Origin: Nageia nagi | Lineage: Eukaryota; Pinophyta | Direction: 5' to 3' | Length of the DNA: 64,000 nt | Assembly: GCA_050084985.1 (NCBI GenBank) | Contig: JBITNC010000001.1 | Location: forward strand, 137,950,001 to 138,014,000 | Shown: piece after piece, positions 23,256-32,460 of the stretch | Layout of the letters: the number at the start of each line of letters is the position of its first letter | Numbering within the stretch: the stretch's first letter is position 1 | Made by a program: the position numbers and the translations under genes | Notes under the pieces: model-generated | What the model was told of the DNA's origin: nothing | The model's input: the letters and a program-made list of their open reading frames with translations, nothing else | The model's database searches: none

Positions 23256-26173
23256 GGTGATCCTTCTTCATTCCTCATCTTACCCTTCATTGGTGAGGTA
23301 AATTCCAAGAGAAGGTATAAATTTCCTCCTCATTTGGTTATTTTATGGATTATTACATGATGCTACTAACACATTACTTGCTATGTGTTAATCCTTTTAA
23401 GTTATGATTAACAAGTTGCAATTTTTTTACTAATCCTCTATGTTACTTGCAATTTTTAAATTGCTATAGTTCTTTTAAGAAGGGTTAGTATACAAAAATT
23501 TTTTTCATATTATATTGGAATTAAATGTATGTGTTGGTTCAATTTATCACAACATTTGCTTAAATACCAATATATGATGAAAAATTGCAATATATACTAA
23601 CATATTTTTATGTTAGTAGTATTATATTATTACTATTTGCTTAAAAAAATAGTAATATATTATTGTGAAATTTCTCATACATATACTACCATTTTTTATG
23701 TTAATGGTATTTTTGGTGAGGCATGAACATTTAGAAAAAAAAATTAGAGAGGAGGACAATTTTTTTAGTTCTACTACAAAATTTCAAAGGCACCATAATA
23801 TATATATATATAATTTTAAATTTGTTTAAAATAATAAAAAATTATATATATATATTTTTAAAATTTGTTTAAAATATAAAAAAAAATATATATTATAAAA
23901 TATTTAGGGGGGGTCACGATTAAATCAATTAAACCATACAACAATATTATTTAGGGGGTTCAAGTAAAAATGACGCACGAGTTGTAGCGCACGATCGCCT
24001 CCAGAGTGGTGGTGGCTCCTCTCCCGCCCACCTCCACCTCCCCGCGTGACCTGTTTGACAAAAATGCCTCATTAACATGCCGTCCCCAGGCTACGTGACA
24101 TCGCTTCATGGACTTCAACGATCGCAAGATATCGATTGCATTATCAAAGGAGTTCGATGTAGCTCTCAATAAGCAAAGCATATGGATTCTAAGAAAGGAG
24201 TCCCAAGGAGCCATACAAAGATCTTGATGATGGTAGACAACATTTTTTTACTGGAATTGGAATTTATACAGTGCCTGGCAAATCCAACTTATATACATTA
24301 TTTGGCTCAAAATTGTTACTTCGATGATGAGGCATTTATTGGTTACTTAAAATATCTACAGTATTGGTAGCATCTAGAATATGTAAAGTTTATCATGTAC
24401 CCACATTGCCTATTTTTCCTTGAACTTCTGCAGAACTCCAATTTCTATAATGCAATGACACATCCTCAGAACAAGATTTAATGGCACGTAATGATCGCTG
24501 GATATACACCAAAATAGCTACATTGCATGGTGCAAATAGACCTTCATGGCTACGGTTGGCATCTCCCTCTGCGCATGACCTCTCCTCCACTTCTCTGCCC
24601 TAGCATCCAATGATCGCAGGATGCAGATAACGTTACATGGACTGCCATGTTTGTAGGATATGCACCAAGGATCTGCATAAAATGCAGAGAAGGTTCCATT
24701 TTTAATGTGAAACTCCTCCCTCACCACCCTGAAGTCATGCATTGGGTGGTCAACCACTGACTGGCCGCCCCACATGCCCTCCATCGCCCTACGTGGCCTC
24801 CTCATCGACTTTGGCCCCTGCCACCCCTGCCCAGTCTCTCCCCCTCCACGTGGCTTCCCTTGGCCCTTCCAATTTTTTTTGTCAACCTATAGTTGTTGAG
24901 TTTTTTAATTCTTTTTACCAACTATGCAGGGATTTGATTTTTTTTTGCCTTGGTCAAAATTACCCTTTAAAGGCTTTTCCCTAAGTCCTTTTTTTAAGTA
25001 TTTCCTCTTTCCTAACTCCCTATGTTAATTTTAAGTCAACAAAGGCAATATTTACTTAAAATGCATATTTCAAAGACCTTTTTAGGGATAACACATTACT
25101 TGAAAATAAAAGGGGAGGAATCGTACTTAAACAAAATTTTTAGCATCCAAGTTTTTAGCACTTTAAGTAAAAACGGGGGGATTTTTATAATTTTTTACTT
25201 AAATCTTTATGGATCTTGCATGCTAAATAGATCTTGCATGCTAAGTTTATAATGCATGCCTCTTAACCTTGTTAGGAATTAAAGCATGCTTAGCACTTAA
25301 AATTTTAAGTTAAATAATTCATGATGCATGTTTATTACTTAATTTTAAGTCATGGAATAATACATGTTTAAGTTATGGATTAATGCTAAGTAGGACTTAG
25401 CCTTTGTAAAATTCATTATTTTTGAACTTGAGCAAAAATATGAAAAAATGTAAAAGTCCTTTAGGGGTTAGTACAAAACCCATTGGACTCGGTTTTGGAC
25501 TCTTAAGGTTTCAAGTTTCGTGTGGATGGAGTATTTTCACTTTACTTTATATTTTTGCACATTTGCTTTATACTTGCAAATATGCAAAATATTGAAAGTA
25601 ACCCCTAAAATGAACACATCCGCATGTATTTTTCCACAACATGACTTGTTTGGGGAGCCATGAGGTGAGGATAGGGTAGACTGGAGCCTTTTTAGTCCGA
25701 ATACCCAAGTGGTGGTAAGTCCATCTTAATTGCCCCTAAGACCTCTGTTGGATTGGACATAACTCTATTAGGTGGACAGGCATGTGTGTAGTGATACCAC
25801 ATGTCCGCACGTCCATTCAAGGATTATCCTGATAACCTAGGAGGAAAACTGAAAACCTTAATCAAGATAATTAAAATGGCCGATCCAAGATACATCGGAT
25901 CCTTGAAAAATAGTTAGTACTTCTCCTAGTGAGAGTATATTACTAACCAAGGTGAACTGGTTGAGGACTGGTAGTACCTGGGCTCCACCTTGCAGGCATC
26001 TAGGTGAAGGCCTAATTCTATACAAGAAAACAACCCCAACTTTATCCTTCTACAGATCGTGGTTAAAATGTTTGCACATGTGGGACATGTTTGCTTATTA
26101 GATGTTTTATATGTATAGATGGAAAATTGTAAAAGTTTGCATTCTTATTGCATATTTACTCTTTTTTGTAGCA
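23256..26173 (+). other. copia-1 untranslated leader
   Basis: Long noncoding leader between primer site and gag. Parts match the leaders of copia-2 and copia-3: the 'TACTAACA' words soon after the primer site, a GTCAACCACT/GTCGACCATC GC-richer segment, the AAGTTA..TTAATGC stretch, and the segment just before gag with GGTGGACAGGCATGTGTGTAGTGATACCACA. The block 23950-24740 has a different base composition and is the captured segment. Confidence 0.75.
24182..24475 (+). pseudogene. MED31: Captured MED31 (Mediator subunit 31) copy, intronless and broken
   Basis: MED31 (Soh1) is a conserved subunit of the Mediator middle module, which links transcription factors to RNA polymerase II. The plus strand reads MDSKKGVPRS, then in a neighbouring frame YKDLDDGRQHF, then back in frame LLELEFIQCLANPTYIHYLA, QNCYFDDEAFIGYLKYLQYW, a TAG stop at 24368-24370, then EYVKFIMYPHCLFFLELLQN and a further 12 residues to 24475. 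That covers nearly all of the conserved MED31 domain, about 98 codons, in one uninterrupted block without introns. One base is missing near 24212 and one T too many lies near 24248. After 24475 similarity fades. It lies inside the copia-1 leader on the element's own strand, so it was probably copied from an mRNA and carried by the element. The family match is from memory and is very strong. Confidence 0.92.
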
Positions 26174-27110
26174 ATGGTTGAAACCTTCGTTCCCAAGCAT
26201 ATACTCGACGGTTCCAACTTTAGAATATGGGAACCACGTATGAAAGCTGAGTTACAAGCAAGGAAGCTATGGCAGACAGTTAGTGAAGACTTGGTTGCTC
26301 CTACCGATGAGAAGGCTCTTGAAGTATACAACTCAAAGAATGAGTTAGCAACTTCAATGATTTATCGTGCAGTTTCAGATGATGTCCTTCTCATGATCTC
26401 TTCATCAACTTCAGTAAAGGAAGCTTGGGATAGGCTAAAGAAAATTTACCTTGGGTCAAAATTTTCAAAGAGGTTCACCATTCTACAAAAATTATTGCAA
26501 TATCATCAAGGTGAAGATGAAAGTGCCTCTATCTACTTGAACAAAATCATTGACCTCAGGACACAACTGGTTGGTTGTGGGTGCAACTAGATCAATGATG
26601 AGTTCATGGTCTTCATCATTCTTCAAAGCCTTACTACAAAGTTCAGTAACTTTGTCACGGTTATGGAAACAAGGCTCGATGATGAAGAAGATGTCATCTC
26701 ACTTGATAACCTTTCTAGACTCCTTCTGAAGCATGAGGAAACTTTGAACAAGAAAATGTTGAACCTTTCTCCAAAGGACAATAGCATTGCTCTAGGAGCA
26801 ACCAAAACTCCTTTCAAGAAAAAGTTCAAACATTATAAATTCAAAGATAACAAGTCCTCATCTACCTTCAGGAAGTATGACAAAAAGGGCAACAATAATG
26901 GCAACTTCAGGCAAAGGAATGACAAAGCTGGATCAAGCAATCCAACACCTCAGGAAAAGTTTGATGGAAATTGTAACTTTTGTGGCATCTTTGGGCACAA
27001 AGAGTATGATTATCGCAAAAAGAAATTTGCTCAAAAAGGCAAGGGAAATGCAAATGTGAGAAATTTCAATAATAGAAAGAAGAACAAGCATACTGCTACT
27101 GTTGCCTACT
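26174..27110 (+). pseudogene. copia-1 gag (UBN2/gag-polypeptide type with zinc knuckle)
   Basis: Gag forms the virus-like particle in which reverse transcription occurs. It starts MVETFVPKHILDGSNF with the start chosen by comparison with copia-2 (MEESFLPKHILDGSNF). The conserved copia gag segment with W..L...Y (AWDRLKKIYLGSKFSKRF), a TAG stop at 26588-26590 where copia-2 has tryptophan, EEDVISLDNLSRLLLKHEE, a basic region, then a zinc knuckle at 26971-27015. The knuckle reads C-X2-C-X4-H-X4-Y: the last cysteine is replaced by tyrosine, where copia-2 keeps cysteine. The open frame continues into protease. Confidence 0.9.
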
Positions 27111-28330
27111 ACTCAATGACTCAAACTATTTCAAATGATTGGATTATTGATTTAGGATGCACTAATCACATGTGTTATGAAAAAGATAAGTTTGAAAACT
27201 TTCATAAGTACAAAAAGGATGCAGTTGTGATAGGTGATAATACAGTCCTTGATGTTCAAGGAATAGGGAGTGTGAAAATTCATGGAAATACTCTTGATAA
27301 TGTCTTTTATGTGCCTAAACTAAGGATGAATCTCATCTTCGTAATTTAGATTACAAGGAAAGGATACTCATTTGAGTTTACCTCACACTCCTGGTGTGTT
27401 AAGAAAGGACTTGCCACCTTCATGAAAGGATCAGTAAAGGATGACCTTTATATTGTGGATCAAGTTCCTTCAAAAATGTGTCTTGCTACCAATGTTTGTT
27501 CAAAAGGTAATCTTTGGCATCAACGATTAGGGCACCTTAACCACAAGACTATTCAAGATATGAAAACTCAAGCACTTGTGGAAGGTTTACCTAATATTTC
27601 ACCCATAATTGGTCTCTGTGAAAGGTGCATTCTAGGAAAGATGAATAGATAAAAGCTTGAAAAAGATAAGGCAACTTGGGCTACTCATCCTCTTCAGCTT
27701 GTGCATTTAGATTTGATGGGTCCATTTCAGACTAAGTCTCTAAGGGGAGCTTCTTATGTTCTGACCTTCATTGATGACTTCAATAGGATGACATTTGGTT
27801 ATCTACTTGAGCATAAGGATCAAACTTTTGACAGGTTTAAAGACTTCAAGGCACTTGTTGAAAATCAAATTGATTTTAAGATCAAGATGCTAAGATCTGA
27901 TAATGGGGTGAGTATAATAGTAATGAGTTTAACGACTATTGTGTTAAACATGGGATCAAGCGGTAATTCACAATCCCTTACACCCCTCAGCAAAATGGAG
28001 TTGCTGAAAGGAAGAATCGCACCATTATGGAAATGGCAAGATCAATGTTGGGTAACCTTTCTAGTTTCTTATGGGGAGAAGTTGTTCACACTACTATTCA
28101 CACCCTAAATAGGTGTCCTACTAAGGCAGTTGAAGGTAAAACTCCATATGAAGCATGGATAGGAAAGAAACCTAACCTCTCACACTTTAGAGTCTTCAGT
28201 TGTGATGCATTTGCCTTCATTACCTCAGAGAAAAGAAGAAGCTAGATAAACGATCAGAAAAATGCATCTTTGTGGGGTATGATAATTAGCATAGAGGTTA
28301 CAGGCTCTACTCCTCATTCCATAAAATAGT
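27111..28330 (+). pseudogene. copia-1 protease and integrase
   Basis: Protease: WIIDLGCTNHMCYEK at about 27140-27185, where the family has D-S-G; the serine is leucine here (TTA at 27152). A TAG at 27347 ends the frame. Integrase: WHQRLGHLNH (27514 on) and CERCILGK form the HHCC zinc domain. A TAA at 27650 follows. The catalytic core has D in HLDLMGPFQ (27710), D in LRSDNG (about 27899) and, in another frame after a one-base loss near 27905, the E in GVAERKNR. The C-terminal part TPYEAWIGKKPNLSHFRVF follows. Integrase would insert the cDNA. With these breaks neither enzyme can be made whole. Confidence 0.88.
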
Positions 28331-29415
28331 CTTTATTTCTAGGGATGTCAAGTTCAATGAACTTCCTAAGGATACGACTTCTCATGCTGAGGTGTCTGAT
28401 TCAGATGATTCTTTGCCTCCACCTAACTGGTTCGATGATAATGTAGGGAAGTCACCACAAGAGCAAAATTCTCCAGCTCAGAGAATTACAAAGAGTATGA
28501 CCTTGAATAAATCTTTATTTGCCAAAATTGATAATATGAATGAGCCATCAACCTTCAAAGAAGCTTCCAAGCAAGAGTGTTGGATGGAAGCTATGAAAGT
28601 TGAGTATGAGGCGCTCATGAAAAATGAAACTTGGGATTTGGTTCCTTATCCCAATGAGAAAAATGTGATTGGCAATAAATGGATATACAAGGTCAAGTAC
28701 AATTCTGATGGAAAAATTGAAAAATACAAAGCAAGGTTAGTGGCCAAAGGATTCGCTTAGAAATATGTTATTGATTATGAGGAAACCTTTGCTCCTGTGG
28801 CCAAGATCCTACTGTTAGAATAATCCTTGCTCTTTCTGCAACTCAAGGCTAGAAAGCTTTTCAACTTGATGTCAAAAGTGCATTTCTCAATGGTGACTTG
28901 GATGTCGAAATCTACATGAATCAACCAAAAGGATTTATTCCAGAAGGAAAAGAGTCTCTTGTGTGCAAACTAAAGAAGTCTTTATATGGACTTAAGCAAG
29001 CACCTAGAGCATGGTACAAGAAAATTTTAGGATTCTTTGCAGATATTAGTTTTTCCAAGTGCTTCTCTGACTCAGATCTTTATGTACTCAATCAAGGAAA
29101 AGACGTGGTCTTAATTCTCCTTTATGTGGATGATCTTCTCATAACTGGTAATAATATTGAAATCATCCAAGAGTGCATCTCCAAACTAAAGGCAACATTT
29201 GAAATGATTGATCTAGGTCTCTTGCATTACTATCTTGAGATGCAAGTATACCAACACAAAGATTGTACTTATCTAGGCCAATCTAAGTATATATCAAACA
29301 TCTTGCAAAAGTTTGGAATGGAGGAGTGTAAATATGCTGCAATACCTATTTCTTCTGGAATCATTGTATCACTGAGCTTAGATTCTCAGTTGGCTGATGC
29401 TATAGCTTATAGGTA
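28331..29415 (+). pseudogene. copia-1 reverse transcriptase
   Basis: Copia RT landmarks in order: MKNETWDLVPYPNEKNVIGN (about 28617-28676), KWIYKVKYNSDGKIEKYKAR, a TAG at 28758, a frame change near 28806, FQLDVKSAFLNGDL with the first catalytic aspartate, KLKKSLYGLKQAPRAWY (about 28966 on), the active-site LLYVDDLLITG with YVDD at 29123-29134, and EMIDLGLLHYYLEMQV. The active-site residues are kept but stops and shifts break the frame. A short stretch before the RNase H boundary seems to be lost at about 29410. Confidence 0.9.
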
Positions 29416-30073
29416 ATTGTATCTGACTATCTCTCATCCTGATATTGCCTTTGCAGTGAATCTGATGGCACGATTCATGCAAAAACTATATGTTGAACAC
29501 CTCAATGCTGTTAAGCAAATCTTAAGGTATGTCATAGGGACAAAGGATCTTGCTCTTAAGTATTCCAAAGTGCCCTCGATTATTCTCTCAGGGTTCTCAG
29601 ATTCTGATTATGGGAGAGATAGAGATGACAGGAAGTCCACCTCTGCTTATGTGTTCAACATTGGTTCAGGTGCTATCTCTTGGGCTTCCAAGAAGCAACC
29701 TACTATCACTCTTTCTACCATCGAAGCTGAATATCGAGCCATGTCTGTTGCTACCCAAGATGCTATTTGGCTGAGGTATCTTCTAAATGAAATTAGGTAT
29801 AAGCAAAATGGCCCATCTCTTATTTCTTCAGACAATCAATTGGCTATCTCTTTGGCTAAGAATCCTATGTTCCATCAGAGAACCAAACATGTGGAAATCC
29901 AAGCCCATTTTATCAGGGAGAAGGTTCTAGATGACATCATACACTTGGAATATTGTCCATCTACTAAAAACTTTGCTGATTTGTTCACCAAGCCCCTTCC
30001 TGAAGCTCAGTTTAGCAAGCTTAGGGATTCTCTCGGGTTGGTGAAGTTGCCCTCAAGGGGGAGTGAAGTTTGA
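29416..30073 (+). pseudogene. copia-1 RNase H
   Basis: Begins YLTISHPDIAFAVNLMARF after an in-frame TAA at 29414-29416, followed by GFSDSDYGRDRDDRKSTSAY, LSTIEAEYRAMSVATQ, SSDNQLAISLAKNPMFHQR and KHVEIQAHFIREKV, and ends PSRGSEV at a TGA. The aspartate and glutamate residues of the RNase H fold are visible. This 218-codon piece is open from start to end, the best preserved part of pol. The last codons overlap a CAAGGGGGAG polypurine stretch. Confidence 0.9.
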
Positions 30074-30992
30074 ACTTTTGTTAGTGATGACAACTTCACC
30101 TCTAAGAGGCCTTTTTTGATTGTACATTCTATACCTCCGTTGTAAGTTTGCTCTGCATGACAAACTTGTTGTATAATTATTGTTATAGAGTGTTGATTAT
30201 TTTATACCTCCGTGGTAAGTTTGCTCTGCATGACAAACTTATTGTACATTCTATACCTTCGTGGTGAGTTTGCTCTGCGTGATAAACTTATTGTACATTT
30301 TTATACCTCCATGGTAAGTTTGCTCTGCATGACAAACTTGTTGTACATTTTATACCTCCATGGTAAGTTTGCTTTGCATGAGAAACTTGTACAATTTTTT
30401 AGCATATAATTAAATACCTCAGTGGTAAGTTCGCCCTGTGTAAGGAACTTGTTGTACATTCTATACCTTCGTGGTGAGTTTGCTCTACGTGAGAAACTCA
30501 TTGTACAATTTTTATGCTCTATTAAAAATCAACACATGTCTATATACAACAGGTGACTATGAGTGATGGCTTGGCATCTCTGTGATGACTTATAGTGCAC
30601 CATTGATCAGTTATTTATAAGATGGCATTATTTGATTCTCTTATTTGAATATATGATGCATCTAACTGATTTTGTTCATGAGTTACTTGTAGCATGTAGG
30701 ATCTTCTTCAGAAATGCAGGTTACTCACCTTGTGTAAGCAAGCTCATGGAGACTCACATGTCAGCTTAAAGTTGATTGACTACTATGTACAGTGAAACCA
30801 GTTGTGGTTAATGATTGTATTGTAAACCATTTTTGTCAAATGGTAATGTAGTGAGTCTCATACTAGTTCTCAAAAAGATTCTCAAATATGTAAATGTTCT
30901 CATCTCCACTTGTATCTCTATGGAGGAGAACTCTCTCTTACTCTCTCTATTCTCTCTTCTACGCTCTATCCCAATATTGCATTAAGGGGGAG
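30074..30992 (+). other. copia-1 3' untranslated region and polypurine tract
   Basis: Noncoding region of 0.9 kb. The tandem hairpin repeats cover 30125-30515. The part 30520-30980 matches copia-2 41190-41640 (TCAACACATGTCT, GATGACTTATAGTGCACCAT). It ends in AAGGGGGAG directly before the 3' LTR, the polypurine tract used to prime plus-strand DNA. A second AAGGGGGAG lies at the RNase H end (about 30055). Confidence 0.85.
30125..30515 (+). repeat. About seven copies of a 50-bp hairpin-forming repeat
   Basis: Units read TATACCTCCGTGGTAAGTTTGCTCTGCATGACAAACTTGTTGTACATT with variation; starts at about 30131, 30203, 30251, 30301, 30351, 30413 and 30462, three of them exactly 50 apart. Each unit has an inverted pair AAGTTTG...CAAACTT around a loop of about 10 bases. 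Several units change both arms together. Confidence 0.9.
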
Positions 30993-31473
30993 TGTTAGAA
31001 TTTGTAATGAAATATTGTGAATATCTAAACTCCTTGTAAATTCAATTAATCACTTAAGGGTATGTAGATACCTTAAGGGATTAATTGAATTCTTTAATAT
31101 GTAGACTTTGACTTTACCAAGTGGTTAGTTGGTAGGTTAAAGTTAGGTGATACATTTATTGTAACCCTAACCTTACCCTTGGGTTAAAGGGAGGTTAGGG
31201 AGGTGCTCTCAAGCTATAAATAGAGGGCCTCTCCTCTTGTAACATAACTAAGTTTTTGGAGTAAGATTACTCTACTAGTTGTGTAGGAGAGGAAGAGAAT
31301 AGTTGTAAGAGGGGCATACTTGAGAATTGAGATACTAGTTATGGATGTACTCCCAAGGAGGGAGGAACCACATTACACTTGTGTTATCTTGTGTGATTGT
31401 GTTATCTTGTGTATGATTGAGTTTCCTAGTCTTGGTCCTTGAGGATTTGTTTAGATCTAGTCTAAATCCTTCA
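30993..31473 (+). repeat. copia-1 3' LTR
   Basis: 481 bp, same ends as the 5' LTR and 9 substitutions against it. Followed by the target duplication CTCTT. Confidence 0.95.
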
Positions 31474-31588
31474 CTCTTAGCATCAATTTAGTCATCAAAG
31501 TGATGAGAAAAAAGAAAAAAAGAAAAAAAAAATACACTATCCTTTGACACATAGGATGATGCAACAACCTTCAAATTTAGTAGTGGTG

Positions 31589-31680
31589 AGATTGTTTATG
31601 CTTTGAGTATCTATGTTTGAGTGAGCTTTCATATAATCTTAGGCATATATGAATTGAGTGTTTAAGTCTTTCTTCCTTCA
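31589..31680 (+). mobile_element. copia-3 5' LTR, right part
   Basis: After the GTG target duplication of the CACTA element (31586-31588), the sequence GAGATTGTTTATGC...TTCTTCCTTCA completes the LTR broken at 11721. Other family LTRs have GAGATTGCTTTGTGTGA in the same place. A primer-binding-site variant TGGTATCAAGAGC at 31683 follows. Confidence 0.88.
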
Positions 31681-32460
31681 TTTGGTATCAAGAGCTTGGT
31701 TTGAAGGCTCCTCCTCAACATTTGTTTTGAAGGTTCATCTACTCTTGCGAGGTAAAAGGTTTGAAGGTATAATTTTCTCCTTCTTCAAAAGTGTTTTTTA
31801 CCTCATGAGTACTAACATTATTTATATGTTAGTTGCAATTTTGTTGAGAAAATTTTTGCTCAAAAAATATATATATTATTGTTACAATTTTTTTTCTACT
31901 AACCTTTATGGTAGTTGCATTTTTTTTGGATAAAATTTTACTTAAAATGCATATGTTGTAACAACAATATATTAAGTTTGACTAAATTTGCAAAAAATAA
32001 TTGTGTACAAAATTTGCAATTTTTTTGAGTTCAAAAAAAAGGGGGGGCTATTATTGTTGAAATATGGAGGGGAACATTTTTTTTTCAAATATATATAGAA
32101 AAGCATTGATTTATTTATATGCATAGTAAAAAAAAGGAAAAAAATAGTAATCTTTTTTTCTTAAAATTCTTTAGAGGGAAATAGTACAATTAATGGATTT
32201 TTTTCCATTTATATAAAAAGGGGTATTTTATATATATATATATATATAAAATACCCCTTTTTATATAAATGGAAAAAAATCCATTAATTGTACTATTTCC
32301 CTCTAAAGAATTTTAAGAAAAAAAGATTACTATTTTTTTCCTTTTTTTTACTATATATATATGTTCAAGCAAATATTTTTTGAATATTTTGAAAAACATT
32401 GGAACGAGTGGGGGTCGACCATCACTATGTGGTGTGCCAACCCACCCTCAACCCCATAGC
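31681..32460 (+). other. copia-3 leader
   Basis: Begins with a TGGTATCAAGAGC primer site (one extra A compared with the standard) and shares the leader landmarks of copia-1: TTTGAAGGCTCCTCC, GAGTACTAACA..TTAGTTGCAATTTT, and a GGGTCGACCATC GC-richer segment at about 32410. No gag follows, so copia-3 is truncated here. The palindrome at 32123-32354 lies in this leader. Confidence 0.65.
32123..32354. repeat. Perfect 232-bp palindrome
   Basis: The two 116-bp arms are exact reverse complements, with no spacer, centred at 32238.5 in a (TA) run. I compared both arms base by base, including the 7- and 8-base A/T runs, and found no mismatch. Outer bases ATAGTAAA / TTTACTAT. No coding content. Confidence 0.95.

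Larger units (their letters stand above)
22678..31473 (+). mobile_element. copia-1, complete Ty1/copia retrotransposon (8796 bp)
   Basis: Two 481-bp LTRs (22678-23158 and 30993-31473) both start TGTTAGAATTTG and end TTCA. They are flanked by a perfect 5-bp target duplication CTCTT (22673-22677 and 31474-31478). The primer-binding site, gag, protease, integrase, RT, RNase H and polypurine tract follow in copia order. The LTRs differ at 9 positions (8 transitions), about 1.9%, so the insertion is fairly young compared with its surroundings. The coding region carries many stops and some frameshifts, so it is not autonomous now. The leader between primer site and gag is unusually long (about 3 kb) and holds a captured MED31 copy. 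Confidence 0.95.
11722..31585. mobile_element. Large CACTA (En/Spm-type) DNA transposon, nested in copia-3 LTR
   Basis: The left end reads TACTACTACAATTTGG (first base C changed to T) and the right end reads CCAAATTTAGTAGTG-like, the inverse of CACTACTAAATTTG. Both ends then show TTTTGCATCA / TGATGCAACA. A 3-bp target duplication GTG flanks it (11719-11721 and 31586-31588). Subterminal TGATGC/GCATCA words are dense at both ends (11750-12010; 22250-22670 and 31480-31565), as expected for transposase-binding subterminal repeats. It encodes a decayed TNP2-type transposase on the minus strand. Total span is 19.9 kb; without copia-1 and the solo LTR it would be about 10.6 kb. Cut-and-paste transposition by this family is established knowledge. 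Confidence 0.88.

Noticed and set aside
23020-23271. Minus-strand frame with HQEEELP repeats
   Set aside because: It is the translated 21-bp repeat behind the primer site and part of the LTR.
24393-24984. Overlapping frames on both strands in the GC-richer leader part of copia-1
   Set aside because: They arise because GC-richer sequence has fewer stops. None shows a domain except the MED31 piece on the plus strand.
26107-26331. Minus-strand frame opposite copia-1 gag
   Set aside because: Antisense shadow of a conserved gag coding region.
30125-30515. Regular repeats resembling a CRISPR array
   Set aside because: The units are contiguous 50-bp tandem repeats without unique spacers, in a plant retrotransposon UTR with no cas genes.
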